This document shows, one piece after another, positions 18,485-28,990 of a stretch of 64,000 nucleotides of DNA (position 1 is its first letter; each line of letters begins with the position of its first letter). The stretch is from contig NZ_BMVK01000002.1 in assembly GCF_014650675.1 (NCBI RefSeq), positions 539,880 through 603,879 of the forward strand, in the 5' to 3' direction. The position numbers and the translations under genes are program-made. The DNA is from Streptomyces anulatus. GTDB lineage: Bacteria; Actinomycetota; Actinomycetes; Streptomycetales; Streptomycetaceae. The notes beneath the pieces are model-generated. The model was not told the DNA's origin and ran no database searches. It was given only the letters and a program-made list of their open reading frames with translations.

Positions 18485-20119
18485 TCACTTGACGGTGATC
18501 TCTTCGTAGACCGGGACGCTGAACGGGTTCAGCGCGACGTTGTCCACCCGGTCCGAGTAGCCGGCGCTGCCGTTCTGGTACCAGAGCGGGATGACCGGCA
18601 TCTCCGTGACGAGGATCTTCTCCGCGTCCTGGAAGGTGGTGACGGCCTTCGCCTTGTCGCTCTCGGCGTTGGCCTTGTCGATCAGGTCGTCGAACTCCTG
18701 GTTGCTCCACTTCCCGTCGTTGGACGGGGCGTTGGTGTAGTAGAGCGGCTGGAGGAAGTTCTGGATCAGCGGGTAGTCCATCTGCCAGCCCGCGCGCCAG
18801 GCGCCGGTGAGCTTCTGGGTGGAGACCTGGGCGCGGAAGTCGGCGAAGGTGCCGACGGGGCCGCCGACGCAGGCCTTGTTGTTGCCCATGACGTTGTTGA
18901 TGCTGTTGCAGACGGCGTCGACCCATTCCTTGTGGGAGCCGGTGTCCGCGTTGTACGAGATCTTCAGCTGGCCGCCGGGGATGCCGCCGCCCTCGTCGAT
19001 CAGCTTCTTGGCCGCGGCCTTGTCGTACGTGCACTCCTTGCCGCAGAGGCCCTTCTTGAAGCCGCCGTCGTCGCCGAGGACCGGGGAGGTCCAGTCGGAG
19101 GCGGGGGTGCGGGTCTTCTGGAAGATCTGGTCGGTGATCTGCGGCCGGTTGATCGCCATGGAGAGGCCCTGGCGGACCTTGCGGGCGTCGTCGGTGTCCC
19201 ACTCCGCGTCGTAGAAGGGGAAGGCCAGGGTCTGGATGATGCCGGCGGGCGTGTTGATGTACCGGTTGCCGAGGTCCGCCTCGACGTTGCGGAGCTGGGA
19301 GGCGGGCACGTCGTCGACGAGGTCGAGGTTGCCCGACGTCAGGTCGGTGTAGGCGGTGTTGTTGTCGGTGAAGACCTTGAGGTCGACGCCGCCGTTCTTC
19401 GCCTTGTCGTCGCCCGGGTAGTCGTCCCACTTGCGCAGGTTCATCGAGGAGCCCTTGGCGTACGACTCGATGGTGTACGGGCCGTTGCCGACGGGCTTGG
19501 AGAGCCAGGCGTCGTGGTCGTCGTAGAACGCCTTGGGCAGGGGGACGAAGGCGGAGTAGCCGAGGGTGTCGGGCCACAGGGAGAACTTCTGGGTGAGCTT
19601 GGCGGTGAAGGTCAGGTCGTCGACGACCTTCAGGCCGGACAGGGTCTCGGCGGAGGCGGAGCCGGACTCCGGGTGGACCTTGTCGTAGCCCTCGATGTAC
19701 TGGAAGAAGTAGGCGTTCTTCTGGTTGTTCTTCAGTGCGGCGCCGTAGTTCCAGGCGTCGACGAAGGACTTGGCGGTGACCTTCTCGCCGTTGGAGAACG
19801 TCCAGCCGTCCTTGAGTTTGATCGTGAAGTTCTGGGAGTCCGTCGAGTCGATGGACTCGGCGATCATGTTCTTGGCCTCGCCGGTCTTCGGGTCGTAGCG
19901 GATCAGTCCGCGGAAGACCATGTCGAGGACCTTGCCGCCCTGGACCTCGTTGGTGTTGGCGGGTTCCAGGGGGTTCTGCGGGTCTCCCCAGGAGGAGCTG
20001 ACGATGCCGTCGGCGCCGCTGCTGCCGCCGCCGTCACCGTCACCGCCGCCGCAGGCCGTCGCTGCCAGGGCGACGGCCACCGCACATGCGGCCCACCTGA
20101 CCTGTGTGGCTCCGCGCAT
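18485..20119 (-). CDS. Oligopeptide-binding lipoprotein, SBP family 5 (operon 1)
   Basis: A 544-residue extracellular solute-binding protein anchored by lipid. Lipobox LAATAC with Cys 23 follows a short signal (MRGATQVRWAACAVAVALAAT), then a Gly/Asp/Ser linker. Family-5 features: DPQNPLEPANTNEVQGGKVLDMVFRGL, WTFSNGEKVTAKSFVDAWNYG, VGNGPYTIESY, FPFYDAEWDTDDARKVRQGLSMAINRP. AGGAGG lies seven bases ahead of the ATG. First gene of operon 1; it must have its own promoter because the operon 2 terminator stands just upstream. About half its positions match the operon 2 lipoprotein by eye. Confidence 0.92.
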   Translation of the reverse strand: MRGATQVRWAACAVAVALAATACGGGDGDGGGSSGADGIVSSSWGDPQNPLEPANTNEVQGGKVLDMVFRGLIRYDPKTGEAKNMIAESIDSTDSQNFTIKLKDGWTFSNGEKVTAKSFVDAWNYGAALKNNQKNAYFFQYIEGYDKVHPESGSASAETLSGLKVVDDLTFTAKLTQKFSLWPDTLGYSAFVPLPKAFYDDHDAWLSKPVGNGPYTIESYAKGSSMNLRKWDDYPGDDKAKNGGVDLKVFTDNNTAYTDLTSGNLDLVDDVPASQLRNVEADLGNRYINTPAGIIQTLAFPFYDAEWDTDDARKVRQGLSMAINRPQITDQIFQKTRTPASDWTSPVLGDDGGFKKGLCGKECTYDKAAAKKLIDEGGGIPGGQLKISYNADTGSHKEWVDAVCNSINNVMGNNKACVGGPVGTFADFRAQVSTQKLTGAWRAGWQMDYPLIQNFLQPLYYTNAPSNDGKWSNQEFDDLIDKANAESDKAKAVTTFQDAEKILVTEMPVIPLWYQNGSAGYSDRVDNVALNPFSVPVYEEITVK

Positions 20120-20228
20120 GAAGTGCCTCCTAGAGTCATCGAGTAGCTCAATGCCTCATATCACCCCATAACGCCATGTACCGCATGTGGGCTTACCCCG
20201 TACGGGCGGGGGCGCGGGCAGACGCGAC

Positions 20229-20260
20229 GATGCCCGGTCCCCTGCGGGGAACCGGGCATC
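20229..20260 (-). terminator. Terminator of the second Opp operon
   Basis: GATGCCCGGT (20229-20238) pairs perfectly with ACCGGGCATC (20251-20260), with an inner CCCC/GGGG stem and a 3-base loop, 24 bases past the final stop. Confidence 0.85.
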
Positions 20261-20283
20261 TGCCGTTCAGGAACGTCGAGCGA

Positions 20284-21426
20284 CTACGCCGCGTGCACGA
20301 CGTCACGCTCCTCTGCGAAGTGGCACGCCGACTCGTGCGTGGCGGGCGTGGCTCCCGCGACGAAGCGCTCGGGGATCGCCAGCAGGGGCTCCTCCGTCGC
20401 GCAGCGCTCCTCCGCCTTCCAGCACCGGGTGCGGAAGCGGCAGCCCGAGGGCGGGTTCGCCGGTGACGGAACGTCACCGGTGAGGATGATCCGGTCGCGT
20501 CCCTCGCGGGCCGACGGGTCGGGGACCGGGACCGCCGACAGCAGCGCCTGGGTGTAGGGGTGCGTCGGGTGGTCGTAGATCTGCGTGTCCGTGCCGATCT
20601 CGGCCATCTTGCCGAGGTACATCACGCCGACCCGGTCGGAGATGTGCCGGACGATGGACAGGTCGTGCGCGATGAAGAGGTAGGAGAGGTTGAACTCGTC
20701 CTGGAGCTTCTCCATCAGGTTGATGACCTGCGCCTGCACCGACACGTCGAGCGCGGAGACCGGCTCGTCGCAGATGATGATCTCCGGGTTGAGCGCGAGG
20801 CCGCGGGCGATGCCGATGCGCTGGCGCTGACCGCCGGAGAACTGGTGCGGGTACCGGTTGATGTACTCCGGGTTCAGCCCGACGACGTCCAGGAGCTCCT
20901 GGACGCGGCGGCGCCGGTCGCCCTTCGGGGCCACCTCGGGGTGGATCTCGAAGGTCTCCCCGATGATGTCGCCGACCGTCATACGCGGGTTCAGCGAGGT
21001 GTACGGGTCCTGGAACACCATCTGGATGTTGCGGCGCACGGCCTTCAGCGCGCGGCCGGACAGCTTGGTGATGTCCTGGCCCTTGTAGAAGACCTCGCCG
21101 GCGGTGGCCCGCTCCAGCGTCATCAGGAGCTTGGCGACCGTGGACTTGCCACAGCCGGACTCCCCCACGATGCCGAGGGTCTCACCGGCGTACAGGTCGA
21201 AGGAGATCCCGTCGACGGCCTTGACCGCGCCGATCTGCTTCTTGAAGAGCACGCCCTGGGTGAGCGGGAAGTGCTTGACGAGGTTCCGCACCTGGAGGAT
21301 CGGCTCGCCCTGGCTGACGGGCGCGTCGATGGCGGCTACGGCCTCCGCCTCGGTCGCGACGTCCACGGTCTCCACGTCGGAGACGTTCGGGGTGGCGTCC
21401 ACGGGCTCCTTCTTGAGCTCAGCCAT
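20284..21426 (-). CDS. Oligopeptide ABC transporter ATPase, OppF type (operon 2, BldK-like)
   Basis: 380 residues. Walker [10 protein letters not shown], signature [15 protein letters not shown], Walker B EIIICDEP, H-loop AHDLSIV, C-terminal Opp block [15 protein letters not shown] and Cys cluster [15 protein letters not shown]. The N-terminus has ~50 extra acidic residues (DVETVDVATEAEAVAAIDAP). ATG 21426 has GGAG seven bases ahead and overlaps the preceding ATPase gene by 8 bp. It lacks the Pro/Glu-rich tail of the operon 1 copy. Confidence 0.9.
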   Translation of the reverse strand: MAELKKEPVDATPNVSDVETVDVATEAEAVAAIDAPVSQGEPILQVRNLVKHFPLTQGVLFKKQIGAVKAVDGISFDLYAGETLGIVGESGCGKSTVAKLLMTLERATAGEVFYKGQDITKLSGRALKAVRRNIQMVFQDPYTSLNPRMTVGDIIGETFEIHPEVAPKGDRRRRVQELLDVVGLNPEYINRYPHQFSGGQRQRIGIARGLALNPEIIICDEPVSALDVSVQAQVINLMEKLQDEFNLSYLFIAHDLSIVRHISDRVGVMYLGKMAEIGTDTQIYDHPTHPYTQALLSAVPVPDPSAREGRDRIILTGDVPSPANPPSGCRFRTRCWKAEERCATEEPLLAIPERFVAGATPATHESACHFAEERDVVHAA

Positions 21427-22477
21427 GGATCGTCTCCTTCCAGAAGTGGCACGCGCTGCCGCGGCCGACGAGCTCAAGGCCGTCCTGCTCGGTCACCGGG
21501 GCGAGCGGCGGGACGTCCGTACGGCAGATGTCCTGTGCCTTGGGGCAGCGCGGGCTGAAGGCACAGCCCGCGGGGATACGCGTGAGGTTGGGCGGCAGGC
21601 CCTTGATCGCGTAGAGCTCCTGGCCCTTCTGGTCCAGGCGCGGGATCGAGTCCAGCAGACCCTTGGTGTACGGGTGCGCCGGGCGGCTGTACAGCTCGTC
21701 CACCGGGGCCGTCTCCACGATGCGGCCCGCGTACATCACGGCGATCTTGTCCGCGACGTCGGCGACGACGCCGAGGTCGTGGGTGATCAGGATCAGACCC
21801 ATGTTGTACTCGCGCTGGAGCTCGGCCAGCAGGTCCATGACCTGGGCCTGCACCGTCACGTCGAGCGCGGTGGTCGGCTCGTCCGCGATGATCAGGTCCG
21901 GCTCCAGGGCCAGCGCCATGGCGATCATGATGCGCTGGCGCATACCGCCGGAGAACTGGTGCGGGAAGTCCGAGATACGGGCCGCCGCCGCCGGGATCTT
22001 GACCTGGTCCATCAGCTCGATGGACTTGGCCTTGGCCGCCTTCTTGGACAGGCCCTGGTGCACGCGGAACATCTCGCCGAGCTGGTAGCCGACGGAGAGG
22101 ACCGGGTTCAGCGAGGAGAGCGCGTCCTGGAAGATCATCGCGATCTTCTGGCCGCGGATCTTCCGGCGCTCCTCGTTGGACATCTTCAGCATGTCCTGGC
22201 CGCGGAAGAGGATCTCGCCCTGCGTGATCTTCCCCGGCGGCATGTCGAGGATGCCCATGATGGTCTGCGCGGTCACGGACTTGCCGGAGCCGGACTCGCC
22301 GAGCACGGCGAGCGTCTCGCCGGCGCTGACGGTGTAGTTCACACCGTTGACCGCCTTGGCCACACCGTCGCGGGTGTGGAACTCCACGTGCAGGTCACGG
22401 ACGTCGAGCAGTGGACCGTCGCCACTCACGGACTCCCGCGGTGCGGGGACGTGAGCCGTCTTGTCGATGGTGGTCAC
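21419..22477 (-). CDS. Oligopeptide ABC transporter ATPase, OppD type (operon 2, BldK-like)
   Basis: 352 residues from a GTG start that has GGGAGG five bases ahead. A ~23-residue extension precedes the core ([24 protein letters not shown]). Walker [11 protein letters not shown]-loop [10 protein letters not shown], signature [17 protein letters not shown], Walker B DLIIADEP, Opp C-terminal block [14 protein letters not shown] and CAFSPRCPKAQDIC. Forms the nucleotide-binding pair with the next gene. Confidence 0.92.
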   Translation of the reverse strand: MTTIDKTAHVPAPRESVSGDGPLLDVRDLHVEFHTRDGVAKAVNGVNYTVSAGETLAVLGESGSGKSVTAQTIMGILDMPPGKITQGEILFRGQDMLKMSNEERRKIRGQKIAMIFQDALSSLNPVLSVGYQLGEMFRVHQGLSKKAAKAKSIELMDQVKIPAAAARISDFPHQFSGGMRQRIMIAMALALEPDLIIADEPTTALDVTVQAQVMDLLAELQREYNMGLILITHDLGVVADVADKIAVMYAGRIVETAPVDELYSRPAHPYTKGLLDSIPRLDQKGQELYAIKGLPPNLTRIPAGCAFSPRCPKAQDICRTDVPPLAPVTEQDGLELVGRGSACHFWKETIHG

Positions 22478-22488
22478 GAACGCCTCCC

Positions 22489-23442
22489 TCAGCGCATCTT
22501 GGGGTCGAGGGCGTTGCGGACCGCATCGCCGAACATCAGGAAGGACAGCACCGTGATCGAGACCATCACCGAGGGGATGACCAGGACGTACGGCGCGTTG
22601 CGGAGCTGGTCCTTCGCAGCGGACACATCGATGCCCCACGAGACCGTCGGCTCGGCGAGGCCGATGCCGAGGAACGACAGGGTGGCCTCGGCGGCGATGT
22701 AGCCGCCGAGCGCGATGGTGGCGACCACGATCACCGGAGCGATGGCGTTCGGCAGGATGTGCCGCGTCAGGATCCGGGTGGTGGAGGCGCCGAGCGCCTT
22801 GGCGGCGACGACGTAGTCGGCCTGCTTGATCGTGATGACCGAGCCACGGGCGACTCGGGCGATCGACGTCCAGCCGAGGAAGGCCATCGACAGGATGACG
22901 ACCCAGACGGAGCGCTCCTCGAAGCTGGTCAGGATGACCATGGCGCCGACGATGAAGGGGACACCGAAGAAGACGTCGGTGATGCGGGACAGGATCGTGT
23001 CGATCCAGCCGCCGAAGTAACCGGCGATCATGCCGATCACCAGTCCGGTGATGGTGACCGCGATGGTCACGACCACACCGACGGTGATCGAGGCGCGGGC
23101 GCCGTAGACGACACGCGCGTAGATCGAGCGTCCCTGGACGTCGTATCCGAGCCAGTCGGGGGCGAAGAAGTTGCCCCACTTCGGGTGCTGGAGGTAGTGC
23201 TCGGCCAGGTTGGCGTCCCGCGGCGAGGCGCTGGTGAACAGGCTCGGGAAGATCGCCATGACGGCGAGCAACAGGATCAGCACCATCGAGATGATGAAGA
23301 GCGGGTTGCGGCGCAGATCGTGCCAGGCGTCCGACCAGAGGCTGCGCGGCTTGCCGGGCGCGGGCCCGGCGTCCGTGGCGGGCGGCGCGTCGACGGCGGT
23401 GGCCGGAGCGTCGGTGCCCTTGAGTGCGGTGGTGTCAGGCAT
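22489..23442 (-). CDS. Oligopeptide ABC permease, OppC type (operon 2, BldK-like)
   Basis: 317 residues. An Ala/Pro-rich cytoplasmic head leads to PRSLWSDAWHDLRRNPLFIIS and six membrane segments. The outer loop DWLGYDVQGRSIYARVVYGARAS and coupling motif YVVAAKALGASTTRILTRHILPN identify the subunit. It overlaps the OppB-type gene by 8 bp, exactly as in operon 1. Confidence 0.92.
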   Translation of the reverse strand: MPDTTALKGTDAPATAVDAPPATDAGPAPGKPRSLWSDAWHDLRRNPLFIISMVLILLLAVMAIFPSLFTSASPRDANLAEHYLQHPKWGNFFAPDWLGYDVQGRSIYARVVYGARASITVGVVVTIAVTITGLVIGMIAGYFGGWIDTILSRITDVFFGVPFIVGAMVILTSFEERSVWVVILSMAFLGWTSIARVARGSVITIKQADYVVAAKALGASTTRILTRHILPNAIAPVIVVATIALGGYIAAEATLSFLGIGLAEPTVSWGIDVSAAKDQLRNAPYVLVIPSVMVSITVLSFLMFGDAVRNALDPKMR

Positions 23443-24364
23443 ACCGGATCCTCGGGTCCAGGACCGCGTAGAGCAGGTCGACGAGCAGGCTGCAGACGAG
23501 ATAGACGACGACGAGCAGCGTCACGACGCCGACGACGGTGGCACCCTCACGCTTGGCGAGAGCCTCGAAGACGAGCGATCCGACGCCCTTGATGTTGAAG
23601 ATGCCCTCGGTCACGATCGCGCCGCCCATCAGGGCGCCGATGTCGGTGCCGAGGAAGGTGACGACCGGGATGAGCGAGTTGCGCATCAGGTGGACGCCGA
23701 TGACGCGGCGGCGCGGCAGGCCCTTGGCGACAGCCGTACGCATGTAGTCGGCGCGCATGTTCTCGGCGACCGAGGTACGGGTGAGGCGGGCCACGTACGC
23801 GAGCGACAGGGATGCCAGCACGATGGCCGGCATGATCAATTCGGTGTTCGTCGGCTCGATGCTCACGTTGGGCTTGGCGATGCCGAGCTGGAACGCGAAG
23901 AAGTACTGAACGAGGAAGCCCAGCACGAAGGACGGCATGGAGATCAGCACCAGGGTCAGACCGAGCAGACCGCGGTCCCGGAGGGACTCGGCCTTGAGGC
24001 CCGCGACGATGCCGAGCGAGATCCCGGCGACGACCGTGAAGACGAAGGCGAAGATCGCCAGTCTGACGGTGATCGGGTAGGCATCGGCGATGACTTCGGC
24101 GACCGGACGCTGCGTCCCGATCTGCGTGCCGAGGTCGCCCTGGAACAGATTGCCCAGGTAGTTCAAATACTGCTGCCAGATCGGCTGGTCCAGTCCCAGA
24201 TCCGCCTTCAGTGCGGCGATCTGCGTAGCATCTACGTGCTGTTCACCGGCAAGTGCTCTGACGGGGTCGCCGGGCAGTGCGTACATCATCAGGAAGACCA
24301 GCAAGGTCGACCCGATGAAGACCGGGATCATCTGGAGCAGTCGTCGTGCGACATAGCGCCCCAT
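23435..24364 (-). CDS. Oligopeptide ABC permease, OppB type (operon 2, BldK-like)
   Basis: 309 residues, MGRYVARRLLQMIPVFIGSTLLVF at the N-terminus, outer loop GDPVRALAGEQHVDA ... GLDQPIWQQYLNYLGNLFQGDLG, and coupling motif YMRTAVAKGLPRRRVIGVHLMRNS. ATG 24364 is preceded by GGAGG. A 128-bp gap with two hairpins separates it from the lipoprotein gene. Confidence 0.93.
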   Translation of the reverse strand: MGRYVARRLLQMIPVFIGSTLLVFLMMYALPGDPVRALAGEQHVDATQIAALKADLGLDQPIWQQYLNYLGNLFQGDLGTQIGTQRPVAEVIADAYPITVRLAIFAFVFTVVAGISLGIVAGLKAESLRDRGLLGLTLVLISMPSFVLGFLVQYFFAFQLGIAKPNVSIEPTNTELIMPAIVLASLSLAYVARLTRTSVAENMRADYMRTAVAKGLPRRRVIGVHLMRNSLIPVVTFLGTDIGALMGGAIVTEGIFNIKGVGSLVFEALAKREGATVVGVVTLLVVVYLVCSLLVDLLYAVLDPRIRYA

Positions 24365-24390
24365 GGGTGCCTCCGTGTGGGGATAACTGC

Positions 24391-24456
24391 GGCGCGGGGG
24401 CCGCCTCTTCGCAGAGACGACCCCCGCGCCTCCGGCCGTGCTGAGGGGCAGCACGG
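24391..24456 (-). terminator. Two intercistronic hairpins between the lipoprotein and permease genes (operon 2)
   Basis: GGCGCGGGGG (24391-24400) pairs with CCCCCGCGCC (24421-24430) around an inner CTCT/AGAG stem, and CCGTGCTG (24436-24443) pairs with CAGCACGG (24449-24456). They occupy the same position as the hairpin in operon 1 and probably set the ratio of binding protein to membrane parts. Confidence 0.7.
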
Positions 24457-24492
24457 GCGGATGACGGCCAGTTGGGGAATGACCCGCAGGCG

Positions 24493-26112
24493 TTACTTGG
24501 TGGTGACGCCGGTCAGTTCGAGGTCACCGTGGAAGTCGACCTTGACGTTGTCGACGTTCTTGCCGTGGCCGCCGTTGATCGCGTAGTACCAGAGCGGGAT
24601 GGCGGGCATCTTGTCCACCAGGGCCTTCTCGACCTCCTGGTAGGCGGCGACGGAGGCCTCGAGCGAGTCGGCCTTGTCACCCTTCGCCATCAGCTCGTCG
24701 ATCTCCTTGTCGGCGAACCGACCGTTGTTCGACTCAGCCTTGGAGTGGTAGAGCTCCTTGAGGAAGTTCACGTTGACGGGGTAGTCGGCCACCCAGCCAC
24801 CGCGGTAGAAGCCCTTGACCTCGTTGTTGTCACGCGCTTCGAGGTCGGTCGGGAAGTCCGGCTTGGCGTCGCCGACGCAGTCGACCCCGGTGGCGTTGCG
24901 GATGGACTCGCAGACAGCGGTCACCCACTCCTTGTGCCCACCGTCGGCGTTGTACTGGATCGAGATCTTGTTCTCCGGAACACCGCCGCCCTCCTTGATG
25001 AGCTCCTTGGCCTTGGCCGGGTTGAACTTCAGGATGTCGGAGTCGAGCGTCTGGTTGCCCTTGACCTGCGGGGGCGTGAAGCTCGTCGCCGGGGTGCGGG
25101 TGCCGTTCAGGACGGTCTTCGTGATGGTGTCACGGTCGATCGCCATGGACAGACCCTGGAGGACCTTGGGGTCGATGTCCTTGAACGTCTTCGAGTAGAA
25201 CGCCGGGTTCAGCGACTGGATCGCGGCGTAGGGCTGCTCGATCGCGCCGTCACCGAGGTCCGTCTTGTACTTCGGGAGGTCACGCGGGCCGACCTGACGG
25301 ATCATGTCCAGGTTGCCGGAGATGACGTCCGAGTACGCGGCCTCGACGGTCGAGTAGTTCTTGAACTGGATGCCCTTGTTGGCAGCCTTGTTCGGGCCCT
25401 GGTACTCGTCCCAGGCCTTGACCTGGATGAGCTTCTTGTGGGTCCACTTCTCGAACGTGTACGGGCCGTTGCCGATCGGCTTCTGACCGAACGCCTTCGG
25501 GTCGTCGTAGAAGACCTTGGGCAGCGGCGCGAACGTCGCGTAGCCGAGCTTGTAGTTGAAGTACGGGACCTTGTTGGCCAGCTCGATGGTGAACGTGGTG
25601 TCGTCCACGGCCTTCAGGCCGGACATCTCCTTGGCCTTGGGCGCACCCTTCTCGGGGTGGACGTCCTCGTAGCCCTTGATGTCGGAGAACCAGAACGCGT
25701 TCTGCTGCTTGTTCTCGACGTTGGCGTACCAGTTCCACGCGTCGATGTACGACTGCGCGGTCACGGCCTCACCGTTGTGGAACTTCCAGCCGGCCTTGAG
25801 CTTGACGGTCCACGTCTTGGAGTCCTCGGTCTCGACGGACTCGGCGTTCGTGAGAACGATCTCGCCCTTGTCGTCGAAGTCCAGCAGCTGGGTGAACAGC
25901 GACTGGATGACGTAGGAGCCGTTGCTCTCGTTCGTGTCGGCCGGCATCAGAGGCTTCTGGGGCTCACCGACGTCGATCGAGACGTAACCGGCGGGCTGGC
26001 CCGACGTGTTCTTCTTGCCCTCGTCACCGCTGTCGCTTCCGCCACAGGCAGTCGCGGCCAGGGCGATGACGGCCGCTCCCGCGACCCACTTGGCGCTCTT
26101 GGCACCGCGCAT
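24493..26112 (-). CDS. Oligopeptide-binding lipoprotein, SBP family 5 (operon 2, BldKB-like)
   Basis: 539 residues. The signal MRGAKSAKWVAGAAVIALAAT is followed by lipobox Cys 23 (ATACGGS) and a Ser/Asp/Gly/Lys linker. Family-5 features: PQKPLMPADTNESNGSYVIQSLFTQL, WKFHNGEAVTAQSYIDAWNW, IGNGPYTFEKW, QGLSMAIDRDTI. ATG 26112 is preceded by AGGAGGAAACCC; an ATG at 26127 overlaps that ribosome site and is rejected. By remembered gene order in S. coelicolor (typA side, then bldK, then a second Opp operon, then mshB) this is the likely BldKB, which imports a peptide needed for aerial growth. I could not confirm that by alignment. Confidence 0.88.
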   Translation of the reverse strand: MRGAKSAKWVAGAAVIALAATACGGSDSGDEGKKNTSGQPAGYVSIDVGEPQKPLMPADTNESNGSYVIQSLFTQLLDFDDKGEIVLTNAESVETEDSKTWTVKLKAGWKFHNGEAVTAQSYIDAWNWYANVENKQQNAFWFSDIKGYEDVHPEKGAPKAKEMSGLKAVDDTTFTIELANKVPYFNYKLGYATFAPLPKVFYDDPKAFGQKPIGNGPYTFEKWTHKKLIQVKAWDEYQGPNKAANKGIQFKNYSTVEAAYSDVISGNLDMIRQVGPRDLPKYKTDLGDGAIEQPYAAIQSLNPAFYSKTFKDIDPKVLQGLSMAIDRDTITKTVLNGTRTPATSFTPPQVKGNQTLDSDILKFNPAKAKELIKEGGGVPENKISIQYNADGGHKEWVTAVCESIRNATGVDCVGDAKPDFPTDLEARDNNEVKGFYRGGWVADYPVNVNFLKELYHSKAESNNGRFADKEIDELMAKGDKADSLEASVAAYQEVEKALVDKMPAIPLWYYAINGGHGKNVDNVKVDFHGDLELTGVTTK

Positions 26113-26149
26113 GGGTTTCCTCCTCATGAGTCCACTTTTGACTACAAGA

Positions 26150-26201
26150 GGGGCACTGGAGAGATTCACCGACACCCCTGACGGTGATCGTTCAGTGCCC
26201 C
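26150..26201 (-). promoter_or_regulatory. Structured 5' leader of the BldK-like operon
   Basis: An outer 9-bp stem, GGGGCACTG (26150-26158) with CAGTGCCCC (26193-26201), encloses an inner 6-bp stem, TCACCG (26166-26171) with CGGTGA (26182-26187). It ends 38 bases before the lipoprotein ATG, inside the probable untranslated leader. It could affect mRNA stability or access to the ribosome site. The rest of the 638-bp gap (26113-26750) holds an AT-rich stretch at 26250-26400 where the promoter should lie, and the hairpins listed next; no gene is apparent. Confidence 0.5.
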
Positions 26202-26453
26202 GAGTGTGCTCGTGAGTCGGCACTCCCCACAGTGCGTGACCCATTGACCCGAGCTCAATGGAGCCAACTATTGAGTACGGGCGGGCTGTAAACCACACTT
26301 AAAGGGTCTCGGTTTGACAACATCAGCACCCTCTGCGTGCCCGAAATCCGGACAAAGCGATCCCAGACAGACACGCCCGAAACGGACTGTTAACACATTT
26401 TCCGGAGAGCGACCCCCGATATCCGGACACCCTGGTCAGAAAAAGAGATTGAC

Positions 26454-26496
26454 GAAGGTCCGGCCCACCACAGTGTCCGTGGTGGGCCGGACCTTC
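26454..26496. terminator. Very strong hairpin between typA and the BldK-like operon
   Basis: A perfect 18-bp stem, GAAGGTCCGGCCCACCAC (26454-26471) with GTGGTGGGCCGGACCTTC (26479-26496), and a 7-base loop. It stands 255 bases past the typA stop and upstream of the operon 2 promoter region, so it may insulate the two units. Confidence 0.8.
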
Positions 26497-26643
26497 TGTC
26501 AATGCCTGTACTGACGGACCGTCCGACGGACTCCCGGGGGGTGCGGAGCGTCTCCCCATACGGAGTGCGCGGTTCCGGGGAGCGCGGGGTTCCTACGGGG
26601 CTCCCGGGACTCCTGGGTTTCCCGGCCCTCCGGCCGGACGCAC

Positions 26644-26685
26644 AGGACCGCCCGGAAGCCCCCAGGGGGGCGTCCGGGCGGTCCT
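26644..26685 (-). terminator. typA terminator
   Basis: A 13-bp stem, AGGACCGCCCGGA (26644-26656) with TCCGGGCGGTCCT (26673-26685), with a further CCCCC/GGGGG pairing inside the loop, 66 bases past the typA stop. Confidence 0.8.
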
Positions 26686-26704
26686 CGGGCCCGTGGGGCC
26701 ACGT

Positions 26705-26750
26705 GTCAGCCGTGTACGGGCCTGGCGTCAGCCGTGTACGGGCCCCGGTG

Positions 26751-26756
<6 letters not shown>
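26705..26756. repeat. Duplicated 3' end of typA (22-bp direct repeats)
   Basis: GTCAGCCGTGTACGGGCC occurs at 26705 and again at 26727. A third, partial copy (GTCAGCCG) at 26749 spans the typA stop codon, which reads TCA at 26751-26753 on the plus strand. It looks like a small local tandem duplication beginning inside the gene end. Confidence 0.6.
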
Positions 26757-28625
<1,869 letters not shown>

Positions 28626-28912
28626 GGGTGGCTTGCGCTTCTCTCGGATCGTGGGATCAGGCGTCTCAGTCGGTCTTCGAGTCCTCGTACGCCCGCCGGG
28701 CGGCACGCCACGGCTCGTCCCATCGTACGGGCCCGGGGCCCACCGGGCTTCCCGGACCGATCCGCGGACGCGGTCTTCCCGTGTGATTCAGGCGATATTC
28801 AGCCGGTGTCAAGGTGCTGCCGGGCCATGGGAGTGGCCGGATCCAGGCGGAGCTGTGGGGGGTGAGGAGCGGTGAAGCGATGAACGGCCCGGGTCAAGGG
28901 CAGACACCACAC

Positions 28913-28937
28913 TGCCCGCCGGCGGAACCGGCGGGCA
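28913..28937 (-). terminator. Terminator of the SBP lipoprotein gene
   Basis: TGCCCGCCGG (28913-28922) pairs perfectly with CCGGCGGGCA (28928-28937) around a 5-base loop, 54 bases past the stop. Nothing else is recognisable in the 28626-28990 gap apart from the typA promoter region, which I could not pinpoint. Confidence 0.8.
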
Positions 28938-28990
28938 AGGGTTTTGAGGTGCATCTGAGCTTGGCGGAGCGAGGGTGTGGTATTTGACCG

